A DNA stretch of 64,000 nt from Acidocella sp. (GCA_031291755.1 JARLIK010000007.1:27021-91020), one strand, 5' to 3'. Shown: positions 51,636 through 62,122, counted from the stretch's first letter. Notes: generated by a model from the letters alone, not told the origin. Made by a program: numbers and translations.

Positions 51636-52664
51636 TCACCCTTGCCGCGAAAAATCCACGAGTGCTGCAAATCCGCTCTCAGTCCCGAAAGCTAAATGCG
51701 AGCCTGAAGCATTCCACGCCAATGCGGTAATCGGGCCGCGCCCTGGCCCGCATACTGGCAGGATTTTTTCTTTCACAATGTCCGCCACAATCACCGAGCC
51801 ATCGTCAAACCCAGCCGCCACCACTTCAAATTCCGGGTGGCAGGCGATGCGCTTGATGAACGCGCCATCGCTCATGCCCAGCTCCACCGCTGGCTTGCCC
51901 ATCGGCCCGCCGCCGAAAAACGGCCACAGCACAATCGCATCGGCACCGCCGGTGGCCAGCCATTTGCCGGATTTGGTGAAACCAAAACTCTCGGTTTTGC
52001 TGGGGTAGCCGCTCATCCGCATGTGCTTGCCCTCCGGCAAGGTCCAGCCATGCAGGGCGTTTTCCTGCATCGAGGTGACAATTGCCTCGCCGAGCGGGTG
52101 GATGGCAATGCCCAAATGGCTGCCTTTCCATTCAAAAAACCGAGGCGTCTCGGAAGTGGAGGCGGTGAACCATAATGAGGCACCATTATAATGCGAGGCG
52201 GCGATGCGCTTGCCCTTGGCATCAAACGCGATGCCTGAAACCGTGGAGGGGTGGGCAAGGCTGCGCAATTTGCTGCCATCGGCGTTGAACAGATGCACAA
52301 ATTTCCCAACCGTGCAGGCCAGCAAGCCGGATTTTGGGTGCGCGAACGAGGCGATGTTATCCACCCATTTCATGCCAAAACCAGCAATTTCGCTCACGCT
52401 GCCTTCAACGCCCACGCGCTGAAACTTGCCATCATCGCCGCCGCTCAAAAAGCCGCTAACGCTGCAATCTGGCGCCAGCGCCAATACCGCGCCTTCATGC
52501 GCATTGATGCGGCTCCAGCCTTTACCATCGGCAATACGCAAGCTGCCGTCGCCCAGCGCAAACGCCGCATGGCTGCCGGCGCGGTTGAAAACCCCGGCGG
52601 TGATATTTGCGCCGAGAGTTTCGCTAACACCCCTGGCCTTCAGCAACGCATCAAAATCGCTCAT
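51636..52664 (-). CDS. WD40 repeat protein
   Basis: Start ATG 52664 (MSDFDALLKARGVSETLG) gives 342 residues; the upstream ATG at 52691 would overlap the GTPase gene. At least six WD40-type blades are visible, for example DGKGWSRINAHEGAVLALAPDCS, FLSGGDDGKFQRV, KWLATGGADAIVLWPF and PITALAWNASGSHLAFGTESG. It follows a COG0523 GTPase by seven bases, and the pair is likely functional, perhaps as GTPase partner or metal-protein scaffold. No signal peptide is seen. Confidence 0.85.
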   Translation of the reverse strand: MSDFDALLKARGVSETLGANITAGVFNRAGSHAAFALGDGSLRIADGKGWSRINAHEGAVLALAPDCSVSGFLSGGDDGKFQRVGVEGSVSEIAGFGMKWVDNIASFAHPKSGLLACTVGKFVHLFNADGSKLRSLAHPSTVSGIAFDAKGKRIAASHYNGASLWFTASTSETPRFFEWKGSHLGIAIHPLGEAIVTSMQENALHGWTLPEGKHMRMSGYPSKTESFGFTKSGKWLATGGADAIVLWPFFGGGPMGKPAVELGMSDGAFIKRIACHPEFEVVAAGFDDGSVIVADIVKEKILPVCGPGRGPITALAWNASGSHLAFGTESGFAALVDFSRQG

Positions 52665-52671
52665 GGTTTGG

Positions 52672-53631
52672 TCAGGCGGCGCAGGATTCAAAACCGCGGC
52701 GCAACTGCGGGCGGTTCAGGTCGCGGCCAATGAACACGATGCGGCTGGTGCGCTTGTCGGCGGCTTTCCAGGGCGCCACAAAATCACCATCGGCGATCAT
52801 ATGCACGGCCTGAAACGCAAAGCGGCGGTCTTCGTGTTTATAAGATAATATCCCCTTGGTGCGCAGAATATTCTGGCCCTCGGTTTGCAGAATATGGCCG
52901 ATCCAGATGTTGAATTTTTCCGGGTCCAGCGGGGCGTCCAAGGAGAGGCTGATCGAGTTCAAATGCTCATTATGGGTGTGGGAATCTTCATCCAGAAAAT
53001 CCGGCACCGATTCCAGCACGCGGCCTAAGTCAAACGCATTCAGCCCCAGCAGCTTGGTGACATCGACATTGCCGCGGGTGGCATGGTGAATTTCAGCATA
53101 GCGGTTGATGCTGCGGATGCGGGGCTCAACACGCGCCAATTCCTCTGGTGTCACTAAATCCAGCTTGTTCAGCACGATCACATCGGCAAACGCAATCTGG
53201 TCGGCGGCCTCGGGGCTGTCATCCAAACGCGCCAGCAGATGCTTGGCATCCACCACCGTCACAATCGCATCGAGCCGGGTTTTGGCTTTTACATCTTCAT
53301 CGACGAAGAATGTCTGCGCCACCGGGGCGGGATTTGCCAAACCAGTGGTCTCGACGATGATGCCGTCGAATTTCTGCGCGCGCTTCATCAGCCCGCCGAT
53401 GATGCGGATCAAATCGCCGCGCACGGTGCAGCAGATGCAGCCGTTGTTCATTTCGAAAACTTCTTCATCGGAATCCACCACCAGGTCGTTATCGACGCCC
53501 AGTTCGCCGAATTCGTTGATGATCACGGCATATTTTTTGCCATGGTTTTCAGTGAGGATGCGGTTGAGCAAGGTGGTTTTGCCGGCGCCGAGATAGCCGG
53601 TGAGGATGGTGACAGGAATAAGGTCAGGCAT
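52672..53631 (-). CDS. COG0523 (CobW/ZNG1-type) GTP-binding metallochaperone
   Basis: The 319-residue protein has the Walker [10 protein letters not shown] (residues 12-20), the CxCC metal motif GCICC at 65-68, [10 protein letters not shown] (switch II) and NKLD. The C-terminal domain ([14 protein letters not shown]) is standard. Family members load Zn, Co or Fe into client proteins. It is not next to cobalamin genes, so a zinc role is more likely than CobW. The start overlaps the ligase-like gene by eight bases, an unusual context. Confidence 0.88.
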   Translation of the reverse strand: MPDLIPVTILTGYLGAGKTTLLNRILTENHGKKYAVIINEFGELGVDNDLVVDSDEEVFEMNNGCICCTVRGDLIRIIGGLMKRAQKFDGIIVETTGLANPAPVAQTFFVDEDVKAKTRLDAIVTVVDAKHLLARLDDSPEAADQIAFADVIVLNKLDLVTPEELARVEPRIRSINRYAEIHHATRGNVDVTKLLGLNAFDLGRVLESVPDFLDEDSHTHNEHLNSISLSLDAPLDPEKFNIWIGHILQTEGQNILRTKGILSYKHEDRRFAFQAVHMIADGDFVAPWKAADKRTSRIVFIGRDLNRPQLRRGFESCAA

Positions 53632-54925
53632 GTTCAGTCTCTAATTCAGTTGAGTTGGGCTTCATGTAGGGAACCGCGAGGCTAAGACCAAGCATTAAAA
53701 AGAACCAGCCGGATGCGTAGAGTGTGGGGTATTCATCGGTTGAGGCGATTGGCCAGACGAAGGTGGCGACTCCGATGAACAAGGCGACGCGCAGCGCATC
53801 GCGCTGCCGCCAGATGCCGCGCCACGCCGCCGCCAGCCAAGTGAGGTTCATGATGATAAATAGCGCGAGGCCAGGGAACCCGGCATCGGTAAGGGCTTGT
53901 AAATAAAAATTATGCGGATGCAGGTTGCAGGCGCCCAGGCCAATCTGGGTCGGCGGAATGTGCAACGCTGGGATGCCGCCGCCGAAACGGTCCTGCGGGC
54001 AGAATTCGCGGAAGCCATTGTAGCCCCAGCCATGCCAGGGTGAGGCGAGGCCCATGATGGTGGCGCGGGTGTAAAGCTCGCCGTAAGGGCTTTGGCTGAA
54101 ATGATCCATATTGGTAGCGGTTTCATTCACCAGCTTGGCATGGGTCGGCGGCGAGATGAGGGGGGTGGCCAGCAGCACCAGTGCCGCCGTAACGAATGCA
54201 ATGGCGGTGGCGCGGCGCAGCGGTTTGAGAAGGAGTCCGGCCAGCGCCAGGCTGAACAAAGTGAAGGCCGCGCCCATGCGCTGGCCGATCAAAATGGAGG
54301 TGGCCACTGCCAGCGCCATCAAGCCCATGCCCGCTATTTGCCAGGCGCGGCCAGGGCGGGTGAGCAGCGCCGTCGCCGGAACCAGGACCGCCACTATGAT
54401 GAGATGGCCGTAAGCCGCTCCGGCGCGGGGTTTCCAGAACGGCCCGGTCAATGAGCCATCGCTCCAGCGCGGGTTGCCGAAGATGTTTGTACCGGTGAAA
54501 TATTGCTGCCAGCTTTCCAGGCCAATCCACAGCATCGAGAGTGCCAGAGCCAGCCAGAGGGCCCGCCGCGCGGCGGGTGTGGTGAGCACCCAGCTTTGCA
54601 GGGCGGCGGCGAACACCAATAGCCGGATAATGACGAGCGCTTGTACCACCCCCATCACCCAACCGGCGGTGGTGACGCCCGGCCATGGGAGAGTGCATAA
54701 CACCAGCCAGCCCCACCAGATCAGGGCGGCGATAAACCAGGGCTGGCGGGCCCAGGTGAAGTTGCGGGTGCGCCCGCTTTCCACCAGGAACAATATATCA
54801 GTATCGGCAATACAAATTTCCGCCAGCACAAAGGCGTGCAGCAGGCCCAGTGGCACCAGCAGGGTGGCGAGCAAGGCGATTTGCCGCATAAACTTAGGGC
54901 TTAGAAGTCGCATGACGCGGTTCAT
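53624..54925 (-). CDS. O-antigen ligase/polymerase-like membrane protein
   Basis: The 433-residue protein has about ten membrane segments and a large periplasmic loop with [20 protein letters not shown] and [16 protein letters not shown], ending in [20 protein letters not shown], the LHPHN-type motif of Wzy_C O-antigen ligases. It likely joins or polymerises a surface polysaccharide. It overlaps the glycosyltransferase by four bases and the GTPase by eight. Confidence 0.82.
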   Translation of the reverse strand: MNRVMRLLSPKFMRQIALLATLLVPLGLLHAFVLAEICIADTDILFLVESGRTRNFTWARQPWFIAALIWWGWLVLCTLPWPGVTTAGWVMGVVQALVIIRLLVFAAALQSWVLTTPAARRALWLALALSMLWIGLESWQQYFTGTNIFGNPRWSDGSLTGPFWKPRAGAAYGHLIIVAVLVPATALLTRPGRAWQIAGMGLMALAVATSILIGQRMGAAFTLFSLALAGLLLKPLRRATAIAFVTAALVLLATPLISPPTHAKLVNETATNMDHFSQSPYGELYTRATIMGLASPWHGWGYNGFREFCPQDRFGGGIPALHIPPTQIGLGACNLHPHNFYLQALTDAGFPGLALFIIMNLTWLAAAWRGIWRQRDALRVALFIGVATFVWPIASTDEYPTLYASGWFFLMLGLSLAVPYMKPNSTELETEHA

Positions 54926-55971
54926 ACCGCTGGGCGGGCATTCCGCAAGTACGCCAGCCTGGCGGCAATGATCGGCGTGTCGAACAATCGTGCCTGCGTC
55001 AGTCCGGCGGTGGCGTGGCTCGTGCGCAATGCGGGGTTTTGCGCCAGATTTACAATCGCTTCGGCGAGGGCGCCGGGGTCGTCAGCCGTCACATAGACAG
55101 CCGCCCCGCCGCCCACTTCCGGCAGGCCGCCTTGGGGGGTGGTGATCAGCACCGCACCGCTCGCCATGGCTTCCAGCGCGGTCAGGCCAAACGGCTCGGC
55201 CCAGCGCGAGGGCACCACGACAATAGCGGCCTGGGCCATGGCGTTGAGAACCTCGGCATGCGGCACCGGCCCATAAATGGCGATGCCGGCAGCGGCGGCG
55301 TGCTGGGCGATGGCGATGATAAAGGGCGTTTGCGGGCTGTCCGGCCCAAACCGGTCGCCACCCAGCAGGCGGGCCGACCAGCCGGGCAGTTGCGGCAGTG
55401 CCTGCGCGGCGGCCGAAATGAACACATCTGGGCCTTTGTCGCGCACGATGCGGCCCACGAACAGAATTTCTGGTCTGCGCTCGGCGGCGCGCGGCGGCAG
55501 GGCGGCCAGCGTCAGCGGGTTATACAGCACCGCGGGCCCGGGCCCGGTCAGTCCGGTCATGTAGCGGCTTCTCAGATATTCGGAGTTGCAGGCCACGCAA
55601 TGCAGGCGGCGCAGCGCGCGCTGCCGCTCCGGCACGGATTTCAGGCCGCGCATCATAAGGGGGTCATTTTGCAGGTTCAAGATCACGCGGGTTTTGGGAA
55701 ATAGCCGCGCAATCCACATCGCCAGACGCGGGCTTTGATAGACGTCAGCCGATTCCGGTTGCAGCCGCCGCAGCAGGCGGAAAATGGCGAGCGTGTTGCG
55801 GGCGGGCCGGAAGGCGATGCCCTGAAAGGTTGGGTTAGTATAAGGAAAACCGATCACCACAGCGCCGGGTGTCACCCGGGCAAAACGCTCGGCGATCAGA
55901 GAAATCGCCCCAGCCGCCAAAGGCGAGAAATTTTCTCGCGCATGTAGAATCATTGCGACGGATGGTTTCAT
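54922..55971 (-). CDS. Glycosyltransferase, GT4-like
   Basis: The 349-residue protein has a GT-B fold: MKPSVAMILHARENFSPLAAGAISL at the start, RRPEILFVGRIVRDKGPDVFI in the linker and VVPSRWAEPFGLTALEAMASGA, the E-x7-E donor motif. It probably acts with the ligase-like protein in lipopolysaccharide or capsule synthesis. It is the first gene of the four-gene minus-strand unit; phaC follows upstream after about 45 bases on the same strand. The sugar is unknown. Confidence 0.87.
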   Translation of the reverse strand: MKPSVAMILHARENFSPLAAGAISLIAERFARVTPGAVVIGFPYTNPTFQGIAFRPARNTLAIFRLLRRLQPESADVYQSPRLAMWIARLFPKTRVILNLQNDPLMMRGLKSVPERQRALRRLHCVACNSEYLRSRYMTGLTGPGPAVLYNPLTLAALPPRAAERRPEILFVGRIVRDKGPDVFISAAAQALPQLPGWSARLLGGDRFGPDSPQTPFIIAIAQHAAAAGIAIYGPVPHAEVLNAMAQAAIVVVPSRWAEPFGLTALEAMASGAVLITTPQGGLPEVGGGAAVYVTADDPGALAEAIVNLAQNPALRTSHATAGLTQARLFDTPIIAARLAYLRNARPAV

Positions 55972-56015
55972 CGGGATATGGACTTTCAGAGGCGAGCCGG
56001 GCGCCGGTTCGCAGG

Positions 56016-57815
56016 TTAAATCCGCACCTTCACATATGAACCAGGGGCTGGCTCGATGGCTTTGAGCTTACCCTTGCCGGGGATGCGGGCGGGGACTTGG
56101 GTTTTATCGAAGCTGGTCACCCAATGCTGCCAGTCTGGCCACCAGGAGCCGGAAACTTCGGTGGCGCCCTCGAACCAGTCGTCGGGGTTTTCCGGCAGGT
56201 TTTGGTTGATGAAATGATTATATTTGCCGCTCTCCGGCGGGTTCACTACCCCGGCGATATGGCCGGAGGCGGCCAGCACGAAGCGGTTTTTGCCGCCCAT
56301 GGTCAGTGCGCCTTTATAGGTGCTCTTCCAGGGTGCGATATGGTCTTCCCGGCAGGACAGGAAATAGGTGGGGATATCGATGTCGCGCAAATCAATCGGC
56401 ACGCCCTTCATCGAAATACCATCCGGTTGGATCAGCAGGTTTTTTTGGTACATATTGCGCAGATAAAACGAATGCATTTTCGGCGGCATGCGGGTGGCGT
56501 CGGAATTCCAATACAATAGGTCGAACGGGAAGGGTTCGTTGCCGAGCAAATAATTGTTGACCACAAAGCTCCAGATTAAATCATTGGCGCGCAGCATGTT
56601 GAAGCTGGCCGCCATGTCGCCGCCTTCGAGATAGCCTTGCCGGGTCATTTTTTCCTCAAGCGCGGTGATTTGCGCCTCGTCGATGAACACGCTGAGTTCG
56701 CCGGCGTCGGTGAAGTCAGTGAGGGTGACGAAGAAGGTGGCGGATTTGATGCGCTCGTCGCCCTGCTTTTTCATATAGGCGAGCGAGGAGGCCAGTAAGG
56801 TGCCGCCCAGGCAGTAGCCGATGGCGTTGACCTCTTTCTGGCCGGTGGCTTTCTCGATGGCGGTGAGCGCTGCGAAGACGCCGCCGGTCATGTAGTCATC
56901 GAAGTTTTTCTCGGCATGTGAGGCGTCCGGGTTGACCCAGCTTACCATGAAAACCGTGTGGCCCTGGTTGACCAGATAGCGTACCAGGGAGTTTTTCGGG
57001 CGCAGGTCCAGGATGTAGAATTTATTGATCCAGGGCGGGAAAATCACCAGCGGGCGGGTGAACACAGTTTCGGTGGCGGGGCTGTATTGGATCAGCTGGA
57101 TGAGATCATTCTGAAATACCACCTTGCCCTCGGAGACGGCGATGTTGCCACCGACATCGAAGGCTTCAGTGTCGGTCATTTTGATGCGTAGATTGCCGTT
57201 GCCGCGTTCCAAGTCGGTGAGCAGGTTGTTCAGGCCCTTGATGAGATTTTCGCCGCCGGTCTCACGGGTTTTGCGCAGCACCTCGGGGTTGGTGAGGACG
57301 AAATTGGAGGGGCTGAGCGCGCTGATGAACTGACGGGCGTAAAAATCCACCTTTTGGGCGGTTTTCGGGTTTAGGCCATCAGCCTTGGTGATGACATCGT
57401 TGATATAGCGGGCCGAGAGCAAATAGGACTGCTTGATGAAGTCGAAAACCTCATTCTGCTTCCAGGCCTGGTCGGCAAAGCGCTTGTCGCGCGGGTCGCT
57501 CTCGATCACCGGCGCGGTGTCCTCGCCCATAATGCGCTTGGTGGTGTGTTGCCAGAGGGTGAGATAGTCCTGCCACAGATGCAGTTGCGCCTCGAACAGG
57601 GCGCCGGGGTTGGCCATCAGCCGGGCGGTCATTTCGGTGAAGGCGCCGCCGATATTCAAGGGGTCGAGGGCCATGCCCTCCTTGGTTTGGCGCTTGATCC
57701 AGTCGTTCACCAGGCGCTGTGAGCGGCTGGCGACATCGGCCATTGAGCGGGTCAGATGGGCGGCATCCGGCAACATGATATCGCCGGGTTCACCGGGCGT
57801 TGGCGACTTGGACAT
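56016..57815 (-). CDS. phaC: Class I polyhydroxyalkanoate synthase
   Basis: The 599-residue protein has the PhaC N-terminal domain (DYLTLWQHTTKRIMG; FADQAWKQNEVFDFIKQSY) and alpha/beta hydrolase core with lipase-box-like GYCLGG (Cys335), Asp in SCREDHIAPW and His in ASGHIAGVVNPP. It polymerises hydroxyacyl-CoA into storage granules. Length fits class I. ATG 57815 is followed by MSKSPTPGEPGD. No phaA, phaB or phasin gene lies in the window. Confidence 0.96.
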   Translation of the reverse strand: MSKSPTPGEPGDIMLPDAAHLTRSMADVASRSQRLVNDWIKRQTKEGMALDPLNIGGAFTEMTARLMANPGALFEAQLHLWQDYLTLWQHTTKRIMGEDTAPVIESDPRDKRFADQAWKQNEVFDFIKQSYLLSARYINDVITKADGLNPKTAQKVDFYARQFISALSPSNFVLTNPEVLRKTRETGGENLIKGLNNLLTDLERGNGNLRIKMTDTEAFDVGGNIAVSEGKVVFQNDLIQLIQYSPATETVFTRPLVIFPPWINKFYILDLRPKNSLVRYLVNQGHTVFMVSWVNPDASHAEKNFDDYMTGGVFAALTAIEKATGQKEVNAIGYCLGGTLLASSLAYMKKQGDERIKSATFFVTLTDFTDAGELSVFIDEAQITALEEKMTRQGYLEGGDMAASFNMLRANDLIWSFVVNNYLLGNEPFPFDLLYWNSDATRMPPKMHSFYLRNMYQKNLLIQPDGISMKGVPIDLRDIDIPTYFLSCREDHIAPWKSTYKGALTMGGKNRFVLAASGHIAGVVNPPESGKYNHFINQNLPENPDDWFEGATEVSGSWWPDWQHWVTSFDKTQVPARIPGKGKLKAIEPAPGSYVKVRI

Positions 57816-57866
57816 TAGCGATCCTTTCCGTGGCCGCTGATCTGGGGCAGATAGGGGATAAACTGC

Positions 57867-58574
57867 ATGATCGAGGCGTTTTTGTTAAACAAGATGAGGT
57901 TGCTAGGCGGCGTTTCGTTGGTTGTGGCGTTGACCTTGGGTGGTTGCGGCTCTCCGGTAGGGTTTTACCATGATGTTCAGGGTGGCGCGATTGACCAGCC
58001 CCGGCAAGCCCCGCCAGGGGCCGATTTGCCATACCCGAATCTCGCCTCGGTGCCCGCTGCCCCCAAGCCGCTGAGCCAGGCGCAGCAGGATGCGCTGGCA
58101 GCTCGTTTAAATGAAAACAGCCCGACGATCGCGGCGACCGAGCCGAATCCGGCGGCTTTAGCCGGATTGTCTCTGCCCGCCGCGCCGCCGCCGGTGCCGG
58201 ATTTGCCCGGAGTGAGCATTCCCGCCTTGCCACCGGCTGCCGCGCCCGAGTCTGCAGTGCCGGCTGCGGTGGCCGTCAAGCCGCATGAGGGCGTGCCGCT
58301 GGCCATCGGGTTTCAGCCTGGCTCAGCGATTCTCAGCACGGCAACACTTATGGAAATTCAGCATTTTACCGCGAGCCGGGGTTCAGCCAAAGTGCTGGCC
58401 GGCGGATTTGGCAACGAATCCGCCGATGGGCCGGATGAAGGATCGCTCGATCTGGCGCTCGATCGTGCCCGGGCGATTGCCGATGCGCTGACCGCCGATG
58501 GCGTGCCGCCGGGGGTGATTGTTTTGCAGGCCGCCGCCGCCGGGTCTGGCGGCTTTGTGCAACTGGTTTATTAG
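57867..58574 (+). CDS. Proline-rich lipoprotein with OmpA-like C-terminal region
   Basis: The 235-residue product has a signal ending in lipobox LTLGGC (about residue 27), a long Pro/Ala-rich middle (residues about 45-145) and a C-terminal part (IGFQPGSAILSTATLMEIQHFTASRG...; LALDRARAIADALTADGVPPGVI) that resembles the OmpA/MotB domain but lacks a clear full peptidoglycan motif. ATG 57867 has GGGGATA upstream; ATG 57894 is another possible start. It is divergent from phaC. Function unknown. Confidence 0.7.
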   Translation: MIEAFLLNKMRLLGGVSLVVALTLGGCGSPVGFYHDVQGGAIDQPRQAPPGADLPYPNLASVPAAPKPLSQAQQDALAARLNENSPTIAATEPNPAALAGLSLPAAPPPVPDLPGVSIPALPPAAAPESAVPAAVAVKPHEGVPLAIGFQPGSAILSTATLMEIQHFTASRGSAKVLAGGFGNESADGPDEGSLDLALDRARAIADALTADGVPPGVIVLQAAAAGSGGFVQLVY

Positions 58575-58608
58575 ACTGCGCCTGTCCTAGCCTTAAAGAG
58601 AGTTATCC

Positions 58609-59829
58609 ATGACCGAAGAATTCCATCGTATCCGCCGTCTGCCGCCCTATGTGTTTGCTGAGGTCAATCAGGCCAAGGCCAAGGCGCGTGCGGCCGCCGA
58701 GGATATTATTGATTTGGGCATGGGCAACCCCGACAGCCCGACGCCGCCGCATATCGTGGCCAAGCTGATCGAGACCGTGGCCGACCCGCGCAGCCATCGC
58801 TATTCCACCAGCAAGGGGATTCCGGGCCTACGCCGGGCTTTGGCGGGCTATTATGACCGCCGTTTTGGGGTGAAATTGGACCCTGAGACCGAGGTGATCG
58901 CGACTTTGGGCTCGAAAGAGGGCCTCGCAAACCTCTCCGCCGCCATTACCAGCCCGGGCGATACCATTTTGGTGCCGAACCCGTCCTATCCGATCCATCA
59001 GTTTGGCTTCATCATCGCGGGCGCTTCGGTGCGCTCGATTCCGGCGGAACCGGGTGATGAGATGCTGCAGGCGATTGACCGGGCGGTGCGCCATTCGGTG
59101 CCCAAGCCGACCGCGCTGATCGTGAATTTCCCCTCGAACCCGACCGCGCATATGGCGGAATTGGAGTTCTATAAGGATTTGGTGGCGCTAGCCAAGCGGC
59201 ATGATTTGTTCATTATTTCCGACCTTGCCTATGCCGAGATTTATTTTGACGGCAAGCCGCCGCCGTCGGTGTTGCAGGTGCCGGGGGCCAAGGACATCAC
59301 GGTGGAATTCACCTCGATGTCGAAAACCTATTCGATGCCGGGCTGGCGGATGGGGTTTGCGGCGGGTAACCCGCGGTTGATCTCGGCGTTGGCGCGGATG
59401 AAATCATATCTCGATTACGGTGCGTTCACCCCGATTCAGGTGGCGGCGACGGCGGCGCTGAATGGTCCACAGGATTGCGTGGCCGAGGTGCGCGAAATTT
59501 ATAAAGAGCGCCGCGATATTGTGGTGAAGGGACTGACGAGCGCCGGCTGGGATTTGCCGATCCCGCAAGGCTCGATGTTCGCCTGGGCGCCGATTCCGCC
59601 GCGTTTTGCGCATCTGGGCAGCGTTGGGTTCAGCAAACTACTGCTTGAAAAAGCCAAGGTGGCGGTGGCGCCGGGCATTGGGTTCGGCGAGTATGGCGAT
59701 GGCCATGTGCGGATAGCGTTTGTGGAAAATAATCACCGGCTGCGCCAAGCCATTCGTAATATCCGGGGCTTCCTGCTGGCCGATAACGGCGGGCCGGTTG
59801 ATGAGACGGTCGACGGCGCTTCAGCATGA
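58609..59829 (+). CDS. Class I/II PLP aminotransferase, AlaC/LL-DAP type
   Basis: The 406-residue protein has YVFAEVNQAKAKARAAAEDIIDLGMGNPDSPTP, NYPSNPTA-like NFPSNPTAHM, ISDLAYAEIYFDG and SMSKTYSMPGWRMGF with the PLP lysine. It resembles AlaC/DapC-type aminotransferases, which in alphaproteobacteria lie directly before hom; both alanine and diaminopimelate roles are possible. Its stop overlaps the hom start (ATGA). Confidence 0.9.
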   Translation: MTEEFHRIRRLPPYVFAEVNQAKAKARAAAEDIIDLGMGNPDSPTPPHIVAKLIETVADPRSHRYSTSKGIPGLRRALAGYYDRRFGVKLDPETEVIATLGSKEGLANLSAAITSPGDTILVPNPSYPIHQFGFIIAGASVRSIPAEPGDEMLQAIDRAVRHSVPKPTALIVNFPSNPTAHMAELEFYKDLVALAKRHDLFIISDLAYAEIYFDGKPPPSVLQVPGAKDITVEFTSMSKTYSMPGWRMGFAAGNPRLISALARMKSYLDYGAFTPIQVAATAALNGPQDCVAEVREIYKERRDIVVKGLTSAGWDLPIPQGSMFAWAPIPPRFAHLGSVGFSKLLLEKAKVAVAPGIGFGEYGDGHVRIAFVENNHRLRQAIRNIRGFLLADNGGPVDETVDGASA

Positions 59830-61118
59830 AACATAGTCTGCAAATCGGCATCGCCGGGCTCGGCACGGTGGGCGCGGGTGTGGTCAAACTGTTGCATGAT
59901 AATGCGGCGCTGATTGAGGTGCGGGCCGGGCGGAAGATTACGGTTACCGCTGTGTCAGCGCGCGATAAAACCCGCGACCGGGGCGTCTCGTTGGAAGGGT
60001 TCGGCTGGCATAATGACGCAGTGGGCCTGGCGAATGACCCGCATGTGGATGTGGTGGTGGAGTTGATCGGCGGCTCTGAAGGCACAGCGCGGGAACTGGC
60101 CGAGGCCACACTGGCGGCGGGCAAGCCGCTGGTGACGGCGAACAAGGCGCTGCTGGCGGTGCATGGGGCGGCGCTGGGGTTGGCGGCGGAAAAAGCCGGG
60201 GTGCCGTTGGGGTTTGAATCCGCCGTGGCGGGTGGGATTCCGGTGATCAAGGCGCTGCGTGAGGGATTGGCAGGAAACCGGATTTCCCGGGTGGCCGGGA
60301 TTTTGAACGGCACCTGCAATTACATTCTTACCGTGATGCGCGAAGAGAAACGCGATTTTCATGATGTGCTGGCCGATGCGCAGAGACTGGGTTACGCCGA
60401 AACCGATCCGTCGTTTGATATTGATGGGATTGATGCCGCGCATAAGCTCTCAATTTTGGCGGCGTTGGCGTTTGGCCGCTCAGTGGATTTTGACGCCGTG
60501 CATATTGAAGGTATTCGCCGTGTAAGCGCGTTGGATATCATCTTTGCCGAAGAACTGGGCTACCGGATTAAATTGCTCGGTATTGCGCGGGAAACGCCGG
60601 CGGGGGTTTCGGTGCGGGTGCATCCGGCGATGGTGCCCAAGGAGACTTTGCTGGCGGCGGTTGATGGCGTGTTCAATGCGGTGCTGGCGGAAGGTGATTT
60701 TGTCGGCCCGGTATTTTTGCAAGGGCGCGGCGCGGGAGCGGGGCCAACGGCGTCAGCGGTGGTGGCTGATTTGATTGACATAGCGCGTGGCAGCCATATT
60801 CCGGTTTGGGGTGCTCAAGCCGCGCATTTATCAGCGGCGGCTGTGGTGCCGATGGCAGCGCATGTTGGGCCGTATTTCCTGCGCCTGATGGTGGTGGACC
60901 AGCCAGGTGTGCTGGCCGATGTGACGGCGATATTGCGCGACCATGGGATTTCGCTGGAATCGATGCTGCAGCATGGCCGTAAGCCGGGCGAGGCGGTGCC
61001 GATTGTGCTGGTGACGCATGAGACGAATGAAGCGGCGATTATGCACGCGATTGCCGGAATTTCCCGGCTTGAATCGGTTCTGGAAACCCCGGCGCTGATT
61101 CGTATTGAAGCGAATTGA
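59826..61118 (+). CDS. hom: Homoserine dehydrogenase
   Basis: The 430-residue protein has the NAD(P) motif GIAGLGTVGAGVVKLL, ANKALLAVHG, GFESAVAGGIPVIKALREGLAGN and LNGTCNYILTVM, all standard for Hom, with a C-terminal ACT domain (LMVVDQPGVLADVTAILRDHGISLESM). The ACT domain points to feedback inhibition by threonine. It makes homoserine for threonine and methionine. Followed by glpX after 17 bases. Confidence 0.97.
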   Translation: MKHSLQIGIAGLGTVGAGVVKLLHDNAALIEVRAGRKITVTAVSARDKTRDRGVSLEGFGWHNDAVGLANDPHVDVVVELIGGSEGTARELAEATLAAGKPLVTANKALLAVHGAALGLAAEKAGVPLGFESAVAGGIPVIKALREGLAGNRISRVAGILNGTCNYILTVMREEKRDFHDVLADAQRLGYAETDPSFDIDGIDAAHKLSILAALAFGRSVDFDAVHIEGIRRVSALDIIFAEELGYRIKLLGIARETPAGVSVRVHPAMVPKETLLAAVDGVFNAVLAEGDFVGPVFLQGRGAGAGPTASAVVADLIDIARGSHIPVWGAQAAHLSAAAVVPMAAHVGPYFLRLMVVDQPGVLADVTAILRDHGISLESMLQHGRKPGEAVPIVLVTHETNEAAIMHAIAGISRLESVLETPALIRIEAN

Positions 61119-61135
61119 CAACAAGGAAAAATAAA

Positions 61136-62122
61136 ATGGGTAGCAGGAAGCCGGAAGATATCTGGGATCGCAATTTGGCGTTGGAATTGGTGCGTGTGAC
61201 CGAGGCGGCAGCTTTGGCGGCGTCGCGCTGGATTGGCCGGGGCAAAAAGAACGAAGCCGATGGTGCGGCGGTGGAGGCCATGCGCAAGGCGTTCGATACG
61301 GTGGCGATTGATGGCACTGTGGTGATCGGCGAAGGCGAGATGGATGAAGCACCGATGCTGTATATCGGCGAGAAAGTCGGCATGGGTGGCCCTGCGATGG
61401 ATATCGCGGTGGACCCGTTGGAGGGCACTTCCATTACGGCCAAGGGTGCGCCTAATTCTATTGCGACTGTCGCGCTGGCCGAGCATGGCAATTTTTTACA
61501 TGCGCCGGATATTTATATGGATAAAATTGCGGTGGGCGGCGGGCTGCCCGAAGGTGTCGTTTCGCTCGATGCTTCGGTGGGGCAGAATTTGCGTAGTTTG
61601 GCGCAGGCCAAAAAATGCGACATTTCGGATTTGATGGTGTGCATGCTGGAGCGCGAGCGCCATGAGGAGATCATCGCCAAATGCCGGGAAGCTGGGGCGC
61701 GGATTGTGTTGATCGGCGATGGCGATGTGGCCGGGGTGATTGCGGTGTCGCAGCCTGATACCGGCATTGATATTTATCTTGGCTCGGGTGGCGCCCCAGA
61801 GGGCGTACTGTCGGCGGCAGCTTTGCGTTGTATCGGCGGGCAGATGCAGGGCCGGTTGCTGTTTGAGGATGAGGGGCAGATTGAGCGGGCGCGCAGCATG
61901 GGTATTACTGACCCGCACCGGATTTATAATACCGCTGATATGGCCAAGGGCGATGTGATGTTTGCCGCCACTGGCGTAACCACCGGCCCGATGCTGCGCG
62001 GGGTGCATCGTACCGGCAGCAAGGCGGTGACATATTCGATCGTGATGCGTAGTAAATCTGGCACGGTACGCTATGTGGAAGCGCATCATAATTTCGATAC
62101 TAAAACATGGTCGCCGGACTGA
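61136..62122 (+). CDS. glpX: Class II fructose-1,6-bisphosphatase
   Basis: Start ATG 61136 (MGSRKPEDIWDRNLALELVRV) with AAGGAAAA upstream gives 328 residues; the TTG at 61115 is inside hom and unlikely. GEGEMDEAPMLYIGEKVG, VDPLEGTSITAKG and IGDGDVAGVI are the metal and substrate motifs of GlpX. It provides the gluconeogenic or Calvin-type FBPase step. The 3' end overlaps recJ by 16 bases. Confidence 0.96.
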   Translation: MGSRKPEDIWDRNLALELVRVTEAAALAASRWIGRGKKNEADGAAVEAMRKAFDTVAIDGTVVIGEGEMDEAPMLYIGEKVGMGGPAMDIAVDPLEGTSITAKGAPNSIATVALAEHGNFLHAPDIYMDKIAVGGGLPEGVVSLDASVGQNLRSLAQAKKCDISDLMVCMLERERHEEIIAKCREAGARIVLIGDGDVAGVIAVSQPDTGIDIYLGSGGAPEGVLSAAALRCIGGQMQGRLLFEDEGQIERARSMGITDPHRIYNTADMAKGDVMFAATGVTTGPMLRGVHRTGSKAVTYSIVMRSKSGTVRYVEAHHNFDTKTWSPD

